Origin: Volutella citrinella | Lineage: Eukaryota > Ascomycota > Sordariomycetes > Hypocreales > Nectriaceae | Direction: 5' to 3' | DNA length: 64,000 nt | Assembly: GCA_034401135.1 (NCBI GenBank) | Contig: JAWZSP010000001.1 | Span: 5,022,001-5,086,000, forward strand | In this document: one piece after another, positions 11,118 through 21,924 of the stretch | How the letters are laid out: each line of letters begins with the position of its first letter | Position numbering within the stretch: the stretch's first letter is position 1 | Position numbers and translations under genes: made by a program | The notes under the pieces: generated by a model | Seen by the model: only the letters and a program-made list of their open reading frames with translations | The model's database searches: none | What the model was told of the DNA's origin: nothing

Positions 11118-11470
11118 TGCAGGATCTTGGCGCGGCAGAGGCGCGTACTTTTGTCTGTAAGGGCGTTCACAAGTGAGTCGTGCTGAGCCGCAGGAATTGG
11201 CTGGAGATAAAAGAGGGCAATCTTTTTTAGGTTCGCGTCGGCCGTGACGCTACGGCCTGCAGCAACCAAACCCCAGCTTGGCGCTGGTGGGGTAACACCG
11301 CCAGAGGTATCATTGCACTTCTCCGAGGAAACCCCCCCTCCGCCCTGCTCTCTCAACATTCTCCTCCTGCCATCGTGAAAAAAATCGCAAATAGTGTAGG
11401 AGCACAGCTAATAATATCTACGGGTTTCTATCCATCCCATTTACACTGCCCATCTGCAGCGTCCCCCTGC
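11118..11470. promoter_or_regulatory. divergent promoter region POP5 / cnxE
   Basis: This spacer of about 350 bp lies between the POP5 start (minus) and the cnxE start (plus). It holds no gene. It includes a Gly/Pro-coding open stretch that is out of family context and judged to be leader. Confidence 0.55.
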
Positions 11471-13625
11471 ATGATGGCCAACAATCCCTTGAAGGCGGCA
11501 ATTCTGGTGGTGTCGACCACGGCCGCCCAAGATGCATCGACCGACGCATCTGGGCCGGCTCTCCAGCAGGCCTTCTCCGAGGAGGGCGATGGAAAATGGA
11601 CCGTTTTCGAGACCAAGATTGTGACCGATGATATCCTGGACATCCAGCGCCAAGTGACGGCATGGGCTGACGGACCAAACGACGTCAACCTCATCGTTAC
11701 GACTGGTGGCACGGGCTTCGCAACTGGTGACGCTACTCCAGAGGTGAGATACCCTTGGGCTCGCTCGCGACTACTTTCGGCCTTTCTCACACATTCATAG
11801 GCTATATCGCCGCTACTACACAAGCATGCTTCAGGTCTTGTTCATGGCATGCTCGCTGCCTCGCTCACAGTGACTCCGTGTAAGCACCCAGGAAACGAAT
11901 CCGCTTGTCCTGCAATGGCTTTTAATCATGATAATAGTCGCAATGATGTCACGCCCCGTGGCTGGAGTTCGTAATCAATCCGTCATCGTCACACTGCCTG
12001 GATCGCCGAAAGGCGCGAAGGAGAATCTGCAGGCCATCATCAAGACCCTTCCGCACGCTTGCTTGCAGGCATCCGGCTCTAATTCAAGAGCTCTGCACTC
12101 GGGAGGCATAAAGAAGCTCGAGTCGGAAGCTGGCATTGGAAGTTCCCAAGCAGCGTCGACTCATCAGGGGCACGGATGCCACCACCATGGTCACGGTCAT
12201 TCCCACGGCCACGGCCACGGCCACGGCAAAGGTCATGGCCATGGCAACCTGGTGAGGCACACAAAGCCCGATGCCAACGCCTTGTCCAACGACCCCTCTT
12301 TGGGTCCCTCGCGCCGTTACCGCGAGTCCCCATACCCCATGCTTGCTGTTGATGATGCCCTCGGTCTCATCAAAGAGCAAACGCCAAGCCCGGACATCGT
12401 GACCGCCCATGTGGACAGGGAAATCATTGGTTGCGTTCTTGCGGAGGATGTCAAAGCAAACGAGAACGTGCCGGCATTCCGTGCCAGCATTGTAGACGGA
12501 TATGCCGTGGTCGCCCCCAAGGACGGCAAGTTGAAGGGCATCTTCCCTGTCACGGCGATATCTCATGCCGCACCAGGGGAGATTGGGGCCCTGCGGGAAG
12601 GCGAACTGGCCAGGATCACAACCGGTGCCCCCCTGCCGCCCGGGGCGACCACCGTCATCATGGTGGAAGATACCATCCTGAAGACCATGACGGAGGACGG
12701 CAAGGAGGAGAAGGAAGTTGAAATCGACATTGAAGGAGTCAAAGAAGGGGAGAACATCCGCGAAATCGGTAGCGACGTCAAGGAAGGCACCACCATCCTG
12801 ACCAAGGGCGAACTCATCTCGGGCGTCGGAGGTGAGGTTGGTCTTCTTGCCTCGGTCGGCGTCGCTGAAGCCAGCGTCTTCCGCCGCCCCGTCGTCGGCA
12901 TCCTCTCCACGGGCGACGAGATCATCGAGCACGACCGCCCCGGCGCGCTGAGACTGGGCGAGGTCAGGGACACGAACCGCATCACCCTCATGTCCGCCGT
13001 CAGGGAATGGGGCTTCGAGGTCATTGACCTGGGCATCGCCAAGGACAAGACCGGCACGTTGGAGGAAACGCTCCGGGAAGGTTTGAGAAGGGTGGACATG
13101 CTAATCACGACGGGCGGTGTTTCCATGGGGGAGCTAGATCTCCTCAAGCCCACCATCGAGCGGGCTCTGGGTGGCACCATTCACTTTGGCCGTGTTGCCA
13201 TGAAGCCCGGCAAGCCCACAACCTTTGCTACCGTTCCCTTCAAGGAGAACGATGGCACGCGTGTGTCCAAGGTCATCTTCTCACTGCCAGGAAACCCAGC
13301 ATCAGCCATTGTCACCTTCCACCTCTTCGTTCTCCCGTCACTTCACCAACTCGCGGGCATATCACCTGTTGGCCTGCCCAAGGTGCCCGTCATCCTGTCA
13401 CACGACTTCCCCCTGGATCCCAGACCCGAGTATCACCGCGTCGTTGTGACGGTTGGGCAGGACGGTCTTCTGTCAGCGACCAGCACTGGAGGTCAGCGCA
13501 GCTCCAAAGTCGGCAGCATGCGTGCTGCAAATGCGCTGGTTTGTCTGCCTGCCGGGAAGGGAAATTTGGAGAAGGGCTCAAAGGTGGATGTCTTGATGAT
13601 GAGTGCAGTCCGGGCTGCTGTCTGA
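11471..13625 (+). CDS. cnxE: molybdopterin adenylyltransferase / molybdenum insertase (gephyrin/CnxE type)
   Basis: Three exons, 11471-11743, 11801-11879 and 11938-13625, encode 679 aa (678 if Met2 at 11474 is used). Introns are 11744-11800 (GTGAGA...TAG) and 11880-11937 (GTAAGC...TAG). This is a fusion of two enzymes acting last in molybdenum cofactor synthesis. The MogA-like G domain adenylates molybdopterin (TTGGTGF motif; SRPVAG followed by TLPGSPKGAKEN). The MoeA-like E domain inserts molybdate (DGYA, ITTGAPLPPGA, STGDE, TTGGVSMGELD, KPGKPT, LPGNPAS). The domains are joined by a linker with a striking His-Gly tract at about residues 195-225. Domain order G then E matches gephyrin and Aspergillus CnxE, whereas plant Cnx1 is reversed. 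The product serves nitrate reductase and xanthine dehydrogenase. It converges with the V-ATPase c'' gene. Confidence 0.95.
12174..12252 (+). repeat. GGYCAY repeat coding a His-Gly tract in cnxE
   Basis: A degenerate hexanucleotide repeat (GGCCAC, GGTCAC, GGTCAT) codes alternating His and Gly, with one HHH, within the inter-domain linker of CnxE. Codon-level variation among units suggests the protein repeat is maintained rather than the DNA being a young microsatellite. Confidence 0.8.
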
Positions 13626-13964
13626 ACGCGATCCAGAATGCTTTGATAGGCCATAATTAATTCCAAAGTGTGCTTCCTTTTCAAAAGAGTCTTGTAAATT
13701 TGAGACTTAATAAATCATACGAGCATGAGCCTCCAGGCGGTACAGCCATCTATGATAGAGATGTAGCTGGATCCCATCCACCTCCTCGTGATATACACTG
13801 CCATCTTCTTCCAAAGTCTTACTGGTACAGCCATAAACACATCCTCCCAGCCCATTCTTCCAAAACGCCTGACCAAATAGATTGGTTCAATGCATGCGCC
13901 GGTCCCGGTAGGCACGGGACGCGGATAACGGTATAGTGGCGAAGCTGGCGCAGTTCGCAGTTGC
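13626..13964. other. convergent 3' region cnxE / VMA16
   Basis: This is about 340 bp between two stops facing each other. It is AT-richer than the flanking exons and presumably holds both 3' UTRs and polyadenylation signals. No gene was seen. Confidence 0.55.
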
Positions 13965-14778
13965 CTATTTCTTGTCGCCGAACACGGGGGCCTTGCTGGA
14001 GACGAGGAGTCCGATGATGAGACCGAACAGGCCCAGGACGGAGCTGAAGATCTCAATGACGAGAATCTTGACGAACCTATTGGTGTGTCAGCATGTTGGA
14101 TACGGGAAATCGAGGAGTGGGCGATTGAGACGCACAGTGACGCGTCCGCGGCATCGGCAAGAGCAGCACCGCTACCGTTGATACCAACGGCAACACCGCA
14201 GACAAGGTTGCAAAGGCCAACGGTGATACCGGACCAGAACAGGGCGTATCCGGTGAAGTAAGAGTCGGGAGAGTAGGCCTGCTCGCCATCAACGAAGTCG
14301 ACCTTGGCGGAGAAAACGATGGCCATGATGACGCCGTAGATGGCAACGACCTCGCAGAAGATGATGGAGATCAAGTTCTTGGTTCGGATGCGCGGGGCCC
14401 TGACGCCTGCGCCGAGGATGGAAGATCCGGTGATGAAGATTCCCCTACAAAGTCGCGAGTTAGATTTCCGCGTTGTCTGAATCGGAGAGGACGGCATCGA
14501 ATTCGATGAGAGACGTCATCGAGGCTTCACGCACCAGGCAGCGCCGACGACAGAGAGGCCGACACAGAGGGCGATGCCCCAACTAGCCCACGCGTAGGGC
14601 GATACAGACTCGAGAAAGGCGCCGACATTGAAGCTCTCGCCACTGCCGGTGAAGAGCATGTCTGTTGAACATTTATTAGCGTCAGCCATCACCAAGGGAG
14701 GCGACCGGGGGTTCGCATACACGCTCCGACAATGGTCAGGAACGAGCCAATGCCGCCCAATCCATATGTAAGACTCAT
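13965..14778 (-). CDS. VMA16: V-type proton ATPase proteolipid subunit c''
   Basis: Four exons on the minus strand, 14778-14721, 14661-14535, 14444-14136 and 14076-13965, encode 201 aa. Introns are 14720-14662, 14534-14445 and 14135-14077, all GT-AG with frame continuity ([33 protein letters not shown]). The protein is a ring subunit of the membrane V0 sector that carries protons into vacuole, Golgi and endosomes. Five hydrophobic segments are apparent. The proton-binding Glu93 lies in [17 protein letters not shown], as in yeast Vma16. The Gly-rich [14 protein letters not shown] and the C-terminal [17 protein letters not shown] are typical. The extra N-terminal segment separates it from subunits c and c'. 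It converges with cnxE and diverges from TOA2. Confidence 0.95.
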
Positions 14779-15140
14779 CGTGACGGCTGGATGCTGCGGG
14801 TTCGACGATGGGCGGTGATGGGGCGGTTCGGCGTCGAGGTTGGTGGCTTTGAGGGGTCCCTGGGAAGCTGTCCTGACAAGCAAGCTCTCCTAGGGGATCC
14901 GAGCTGGCTGTGGTTGGCGTCGCACTTGCTCCAGGCAGCGGGAAACCAAATGCGCCGGCGTCACATGATGCGAGGCTGAAATCTTTAGTCAGCGCCGCCT
15001 TGCGCCACACTTGGTGGGTATTCCCCTCCCAGGCAGCACAAGGCCAACCTCGCCCTCTCAACCACACCTGCCGAGCAAGCGATTCGGCCTGCGATAGACT
15101 TCTAAACTCAAGCTCAGGGCACTCTGTTGCAGCTACCAAG
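14779..15140. promoter_or_regulatory. divergent promoter region VMA16 / TOA2
   Basis: This 362-bp spacer lies between two starts. Several long chance frames cross it (for example on the minus strand to 15139), but they overlap the first VMA16 exons in other frames and carry no family motif. Confidence 0.55.
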
Positions 15141-15645
15141 ATGGCGGCTAACGCGCAATCATTCTATGAGCTCTACCGACGGAGCAGGTACTGGGCCGCC
15201 CTGCCTGCCGTGCTACCTTGACCCTGCTCGTTGCTAACATGAGCCTGCCCCCATAGCATCGGCCTCGCTCTGACGGACACGCTCGACGATCTCATCAGCG
15301 ATGAACGAATCAACCCGCAGCTTGCCATGAAGATTCTGAGCAACTTTGACCAGGCTATTACCGAGGCTCTGCAGAAGAACGTGAAGGCGCGCTTGCAGTT
15401 CAAGGTGGGTGTCTACCCGACACTGGCGCATTCCCGTCCGCGCCTACGGCTCCAGTTGCACACCGCTAACGTAGTATTGTGCCTCGCTACAGGGAAGCCT
15501 TGACACGTATCGATTCTGCGACGAGGTGTGGACGTTCCTCATCAAGAACGTGACCTTCAAGATGGACAACGGGAGCCAGTCCGTGACGGCCGACAAGGTC
15601 AAGATTGTCAGCTGCAACGCCAAGAAGCCCGGCGAGGGCCCCTAG
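15141..15645 (+). CDS. TOA2: transcription initiation factor IIA small (gamma) subunit
   Basis: Three exons, 15141-15187, 15257-15404 and 15493-15645, encode 115 aa, the normal size. Introns are 15188-15256 and 15405-15492. The protein starts [18 protein letters not shown], the conserved TFIIA-gamma N-terminus. It continues with the helical [27 protein letters not shown] and the beta-barrel part ([18 protein letters not shown]...[10 protein letters not shown]). With the large subunit Toa1 it stabilises TBP on the TATA element in the nucleus. The start has a good context (accaagATGG). Confidence 0.96.
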
Positions 15646-16289
15646 ACGAGAGAGCACACGCTCGAGTGAGGGCATCTTTACAGTGCCCTGGTTGGGACGC
15701 GGCTATAGACGAAGCACTGGCCGTCATGAAGTTTGGGGAACTTGCATCGGAAACGGCGTCTGGGTCATGATTTCAACAACGGGATACTACCAAGGAATAG
15801 GATATCTGCTGGGGCTTTTGGTCGGGACAGGCCATCGGGACACCAAATTGAGAACCCCCAAGCACAAAGCGCGAGCTTTCCATAGAAGGCCGCCAAACAT
15901 TGTATCACAATCTATTAAAAAAATGCAGTATTGATTTTGCGCGATGCATCCTCGCACTCTAATTCGATAGTGATGCAGCCCGTCTACTGTCAGGACGCAT
16001 AAGCTCTTAACCTCGCAGGCGGGAGCATCGGCCCAGGCCGCAATGCCAGGGCTCCCCCTCCACTAAATCACAGCGCCACGGCCACCACCAACCACTGAAG
16101 CGGGAGCCGCACCCAGCTCTAGTTCACCTCCACAACCATCCTCCTGTGTGTTCCACACATCCATCCAAGATCCACACCCTGTCTCCTGAGTCTTGGCAAG
16201 TTGGCTCCCCATCGCTGCGCAGCGATTGACTCGTATCCCACCACCCATTGATAAGACTGCTCAGTCATCCGCGCGCCTACTCTAAAAAC
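15646..16289. other. intergenic region TOA2 to TMEM42-like gene
   Basis: These 644 bp hold the TOA2 3' UTR and the promoter of the next plus-strand gene. No further open reading frame with support was seen. Confidence 0.5.
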
Positions 16290-17198
16290 ATGGCTGCGAC
16301 GGTCCGTAAGCGCCAGACGGCAGCCTCCCGAACCACGCCCAAGTCTCCGGGCCCTTCGTCGCCTCCCGCCCCAGATCACCCTGACAAACCCGACATGTCC
16401 GGCTCCTTGAGCGGACGGACCCAGTGGATCTTCTTTGCCGTTGCCAGCGGAGCCTGCGCGGCTTTCAATGGCGTCTTTGCGAAGCTGTAAGTAGCCGTGA
16501 CCCCCCTCGCCACTCCGTTTCTTGCGCCGTGTAAGAACGAGTCATGGATCTGGTTCTCAGTGAATGACGACTGGACCGGTGTCGGCAACTCTGGGCGAAT
16601 CACTAACAAGTCCAGCACAACGACGGAGCTTACGAGCACCTTGTCCAACAAGATTGCCGATTTGTTTGGACTCTCATCGGTTGAGCATATTGTCGAATAT
16701 GTCGTCCGTGGCGTAAGTTCCCTTCATCGATGATGAGCCGTCCGCACGGCTAACCATTTGAAAGCTCTTCTTCGCTCTCAACCTCACCTTCAACGGCGTG
16801 GTAAGTCGTCCACTTGAATCTAACCCAGCTCACCTTACGTTCTGGCTAACACGCGCGTCCCAAAGATGTGGTCGCTGTTCACCACGGCTCTTGCACGAGG
16901 CACGTCCACGACTCAAGTGTCGATCATGAACACGTCGACCAACTTCGTCGTCACAGCACTGCTCGGCTTCTTCATCTTCTCCGAGTCCCTGCCGCCTCTC
17001 TGGTGGGTGGGCGCAGCGCTCCTCGTAGCTGGCAATGTCATTGTTGGTCGGAAGGACGATGCAAAAGGTGCAGTGGGAGACGGCGCTGGAGATGGATACG
17101 AGCCCCTGCTATCTGAAACCCCGGAGGACGATGTGAAAGACGATGAAGACGAGGATATTATTGACCTCGGAATGCCCTCTGATGAGCTGCCGAGGTAG
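16290..17198 (+). CDS. TMEM42 / EamA-like multi-pass membrane protein
   Basis: Four exons, 16290-16486, 16616-16712, 16765-16800 (36 nt) and 16866-17198, encode 220 aa. Introns are GT-AG and frame-consistent, and the first has a CACTAAC branch site. After a basic, Pro/Ser-rich N-terminus of about 45 residues there are roughly four membrane segments (QWIFFAVASGACAAFNGVFAKL, LFFALNLTFNGVMWSLFTTAL, TNFVVTALLGFFIFSE, WWVGAALLVAGNVIVG). The tail is acidic with a PLLSE-like dileucine signal and DDEDEDIIDL. The order and the NTSTNF/FSE motif fit the half-size EamA (drug/metabolite transporter) proteins known as TMEM42. The substrate is unknown. The acidic dileucine tail suggests endosomal or vacuolar sorting, which is inference. 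It converges with the CLC gene (165 bp apart). Confidence 0.82.
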
Positions 17199-17363
17199 TT
17201 AAACTTCCATGAGTTGGTAGACCGTTATATGTAGAGATCGGAGCAAGGCCCATGTACTACTATTGAACTTTATCTTGAATCTTCCAGTCCCCAACGCCAA
17301 CACGTTTATGCGATCCCTGTATGTGACTAAATGGTCAACCAAATTTTAATCCCCATCAAGACG

Positions 17364-20084
17364 CTACCGCCTCGGCTCCATCTCGACACCATCTTCCCCG
17401 ATATCCTCATCGCCATACATCATTCGCGAGTCCCTAGCTGGTTGGCGAGCCTCGTCAAACGAGCTGCTGAGCCGGATCTGGCCGCGTGACACGGCCGTAA
17501 TCTTAGTCGACACCCAGTTGCCGGTTCGTTGTATGAGGCCCCAAATTTGCTCGTGGCTCTCGTTGACACGGCGATCGTCCCTCGGGGATTCGGCTGCCTC
17601 AACTGTGAATTGGTACTTCAGGCAGTCTTTGGGGGTGACCAAGCCGGTGAGCCTGCCATGGTATTCAATGAGAATGACTCGCGGCCCAATTTTCATAAAG
17701 AGCTCCATCACTGTTTCCAGCGCAAGGCGAGGGTGGACGGTAACGGGTGTTGTGTCGACATATCTGCTCAGGTCCAGCATGGATGACGAGGTAGAAGACT
17801 CGCCATGAGCAGCACCAGGTAGTGTGGTGTCGGGAGTAAAAACGCATATTGTCGATCCTTCAACCGCCCGCTCCCGAGTGAGCTTGTCGACGGCATATCG
17901 CAGCTCGGTTCGGCCAATGTATCCCACCAAGATTTCCGTGGTCATATCCTCGACAACTGGGAAACCTTGGTATTGGTCGTCTGCGAGATGATGCTGGAGT
18001 TCTTCCAATGTCATCCCGCGAGCTGGGATCGTCACAACAGACGTCCTCATAACCTGGGAAACAGGGACACCGAAGTTGTGCTCTTCCTTGCTATCGAAGA
18101 ACGGGAATCCACTGAACCAAATCATGCGGTCTGCAATACCACCCTTTCCAAAGAGCTCGCCAACGGCTTTAGTCACTCCAACGACAATCATCGTGGGAAG
18201 GATATAGTTCAAGGCTCCGGTAAGTTCAAACATGATGACAACCACTGTGATGGTGATGTGCATGATGCCACTCAAAGCGGCGGCCGCTCCCAGCAGCGCA
18301 TATGTGCCAGGAGTAATGCAAGGCCCATCTGGTTTGCATGCAGAGAAGAAGACGCTGGTGGGGTTGGCCTCGTGCAAAAGTTGAACAAGCATGCCAATCG
18401 TTCGTCCAAAGGAAGCGCCAACCGCCATTGACGGGACAAAGATTCCAGCGGGCACCTTGCAGCCATACGAGATGATGACAAGCAGCATGCGCAAGACGGT
18501 GCCGAGAACCAACAGGAAAATATTCCACCACCGTTGGTCAGATTCGCACAACCCGTGGTAATCTTCCCCACCAGAGCATTTCGAGAAGAGAATCTCCATG
18601 CTCTCTGTCATGTCGATCCTCAAGAAGGCATTGGGATAGGCAATGATGGCCGTGCCAGCGGCGAGAAGGGTTGCCTCCAAAATGGCGTACTGGGCAAGAT
18701 ATTTCTTTCGAAAGGACTGCACACGAAGGTTCCATTTGATAACGAAGGCGCCGTAGAGGCCGCCGAAAACCCCGATGATGACGTAGAAGACGATTTCGAA
18801 GAAGTGCCAGTCCTGATCGTACTCGACCTGGAACATGACCAGTTGGCCCGTACGGAAAGGGTTCATGGCTGCCAAGACGGCCGTCGCGACAAGGGCGCAG
18901 AAGTAGCTGCGCCATAGAGTCTTGAGCGGGAAGTAATTGGACATCTCTTCAAGGGAAAAGAGAACGCCTCCGATCGGGCTGCCGAAAGCGACCGCCACTC
19001 CTGCGGCGGCGGATGCGCTGAGGATCTCTCTGGTCTTGGACGCACTCTGCCTGTACTTGCTGAAGAGGCGAGAGATGACGTTTCCCGTGCACACAGCGTA
19101 GTGTACGCTAGGGCCCTCCTTTCCTACCGACAAGCCCGAGGCAATGGCCAGTGGTAGGCATACGGACTTGATCAGGAGGGTCCAGAAGCCGAGAAAACCC
19201 TTCATGATGAATCCGGCGATGATGACTTTGATCTCGGAAATGCCGGAGCCTGCGGCATATGGAGCAAACGACTTGACCAGAGTAGCCCCGACGAATGCGA
19301 AAAGCGTCTACCCAGAAACACGTCAGACGCGCCAATGCGTGGCTAGCAGGATAACTTACACAAAACACAAAGTAGATGATGTAGTTAAGAAGTGACAAAC
19401 CGGTCCATCGCTGCCAGTCGTCGCATCCTGCCAGTCATCAGCACTGCCTCAAATCGATGAGCTGGTCTAGGGCATACCATTGTCCTCTCCCCAGCAGCAA
19501 AAGGCTTCGTTGAGGTAGAAGCCTGTCTTGCAGTGGCCCATCTTCAAATCCGAGAGCCACTCGGTGATGATATTTAGCAGTGCGGCGTTGAATCCAATGG
19601 CCGCACCAACAAGCGTGACAACGATCCAGCTCTGCGCGGCGTCGTACGCCATCCACAAGGAATACCGCCAGCCCCGTTGGCCACGGTCATACAGGCCGGC
19701 AGCGTGTTTCCTCCTGGACTTCCTGTTGGCACGTTCGCGGCGCGCATCCTGAACCCAGTCTGTGCCGTCCCGTGTCAGTGTCGTCGCGCGCATCGTATAG
19801 AATATCTATCCTCGATCGAACGTCTGGAAATGCATACCTATGGTGGTGAAGTCCTACAGAGAGTGGGTTAGCGATGGCAATTGAGCCTGCTCCAGGGGCC
19901 GACTGACTTCATATCTCTTGATCTCGGCGATTTCCTCCTCGATGAGGCCTGCGCCGGCATCATGGCCACTGCTTACGGCGCCTCCTCCCTGCTCGGCATT
20001 GGATACAGCGGACGATAGGCGTGAGGATATCGAGGAATGCCGTCGCATCGGCGCCAGGCCGGCTGATGATGATCGCAGGTTCAT
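17364..20084 (-). CDS. CLC-family chloride/proton transporter (Gef1-type)
   Basis: Five exons on the minus strand, 20084-19908, 19853-19838 (16 nt), 19759-19478, 19427-19360 and 19307-17364, encode 828 aa. Every junction is GT-AG and in frame, giving KRYE-DFTTI-DWVQDAR, EDNG-CDDWQRW and YFVFC-TLFAFVG. CLC signatures are present: the anion site GSGISE with selectivity Ser202, the gating Glu245 in GKEGPS, and the proton Glu302 in FSLEE. Both glutamates are kept, so Cl-/H+ exchange rather than channel activity is predicted. Ser instead of Pro at position 202 favours chloride over nitrate. Two C-terminal CBS domains follow (VSQVMRTSVVTIP..., SRYVDTTPVTVHP...). Related fungal proteins act in Golgi, vacuole and endosome acidification and copper loading of multicopper oxidases. 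The acidic N-terminus with EEEIAEIKRYEDFTTIDW is typical of the ClC-3/4/5-Gef1 branch. Confidence 0.94.
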
Positions 20085-20854
20085 GTTTTAGAGCGGGCCA
20101 ACATGATCGCCAACGAGGCAGACTGGCGATAAAAATGGCGCGCGCAAGCGGCGGGCTAACGAAGTATTGGTTGGATATCAGAATCGTCGGGATGATTTGG
20201 TATCGAGGGGCTCAATGACGTTGCGAGCCGCAGCATGTGGGAGCTTGTACTGGACAAGGTGTATCAATGGAAGCTTCACTAGTCGTCGTGTGGCTGAGTC
20301 GCAAGCTCCTGGACCCCGACGCCACACTCACCAAATGATGGGCGGCACACTCGCGTTTAGTGGTTGCAGGTCAGTGCCGCCCCAGCGCGTTTCCAACCGC
20401 GTGCTGCACTTGCTTCACCAGGATCCATCTTTCATCTCAAAGCCCGAGTATTTGTTCTGACGACGTCCCGGAGACAACACAACAAGCAACAGCCCTACTA
20501 GTACAGGATATAATTGCAGCAGTCGGGTTTCTCCCCCTTAAAGCGTGACAGAAAGACCCGGAACGGCTTGTGAGAGCTGAAAGGGATCTGCTCATTGGAG
20601 GTCAGTGAGTAACGACGAACATCAACTCGACATTCCTGAGTTTCCCGCCCTATGCAACAAGCACGAACTTTCCCAGAGAGAATGATGCATTTTCCGTATT
20701 TCTATTTCTTATGGCTGTTTCATAACTGGGACGATCATCACATCGCCACAGAGATACTCGCTTCACTAGGATTCATTACTTCTCGAGTCTAACACTTGCA
20801 TACTGATCCTAGATTGTCCAACCTCAGATCAAGAACCCCAAAATTATCGCCATC
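20085..20854. promoter_or_regulatory. divergent promoter region CLC / histone-fold gene
   Basis: This 770-bp spacer lies between two starts. A 97-aa frame at 20167-20460 has no motif. It presumably holds the two promoters, and no specific element was identified. Confidence 0.5.
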
Positions 20855-21643
20855 ATGCCATACAACACCACAGCTATCCCTCCCCGAAAGGAGCCAACGG
20901 GCCAGACTCAGCTCCCTCGTATGGCTCTGCCCCCTCCACCTCACCTGTCTTCACCCGCCGCTAACGCACCGCTTCTCAGTATCAAGAGTGAAAAAGATCA
21001 TCGCGCAAGACCCAGATATCGGCATCTGCTCTAACAATGCGGCATTCGTGATAACTCTAGCCGCTGTGTGTGCCCCCCTCGCCATCCTCCTACCACCGTC
21101 GCAGCTCTCTAACCCGCCCCAGGAAATGTTCGTGCAGCACCTCACGGACGAGTCGCACACACAAGCAAAGCTGGAGCGCAAGCCCCGGCGCAACATTCAG
21201 TACAAAGACGTCTGTAAGTATCCGTGGCTGTCAGCACCCCCGGCTGCGTACCTACCCCTCAGAAAGGCGGCGCTTTGACTGACCGTGCTTCCCAACTGCC
21301 AGCCAACGCCATTTCGCACCAGGACAACCTAGAGTTCCTCGAGGACGTCGTTCCCAAGACGGTCCCATTCAAGAAGGTCAAGGCCCAGGCTCGCGCCACC
21401 CAAGCCCGTCTCCGTGGCGAGCAACCCGCCGAGGTGCCTCCCGCGCAGACTCCCGTCGCCAACGGCAACAAAGCATCCCCAGCAGCCGCCAAGAGCATCG
21501 TCAACGGGCAGTCCGGCAACTTTGGTGTGCCCCCACGCCAGTCGCTGGATGACCGTTCCGATGACCCCAATGCACAGCTGGAGCTGGAGATGCGGCAGGC
21601 AGCGAACGCCGGCCATGACGGCGATGTGACCATGTCAGGATAG
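20855..21643 (+). CDS. histone-fold protein, CBF/NF-Y-like (POLE4/Dpb3/CHRAC1 type)
   Basis: Four exons, 20855-20918, 20980-21065, 21123-21213 and 21303-21643, encode 193 aa. Introns (20919-20979, 21066-21122, 21214-21302) are GT-AG. The splice chain gives PLSRVKKIIAQDPDIGICSNNAAFVITLAA-EMFVQHL...RNIQYKDV-SNAISHQDNLEFLEDVVPKTVPF. That is a complete NF-YC/POLE4-like histone fold with the LPxxRVKKI start and the aromatic NIQYKDVSNAI helix. The partner would be a Dpb4/POLE3-like subunit in DNA polymerase epsilon or a chromatin-accessibility (CHRAC/ISW2) complex. The Ala/Pro/Gln-rich C-terminal 90 residues are disordered. Sequence alone does not separate the polymerase from the remodelling role, and a NF-YC-like transcription factor is a less likely alternative. 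Confidence 0.88.
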
Positions 21644-21924
21644 GAGAGTCATGGGTTTGCAATCAATCACTACCCAGTCAAGCAAGACCAGCTTGGCACC
21701 AAGGCCAACAAGCCATTATAACGGAATGAGTGTGGGAAAATAGAGTCATGAATACGATAGCTGATACTCGATGCAGCCTCGAGCTGGTATGAAATGCACC
21801 TGAACCCCTGTTGCCACCACCGCCCATGAACGGTTTTTTATGTGAAGCCCCCCTCCCCCCAGCACTAGAACAGGAAGCCAGAAATGGTCCAATTGCTTTG
21901 TTGTTTTCCGGGCACGCGCATCCA

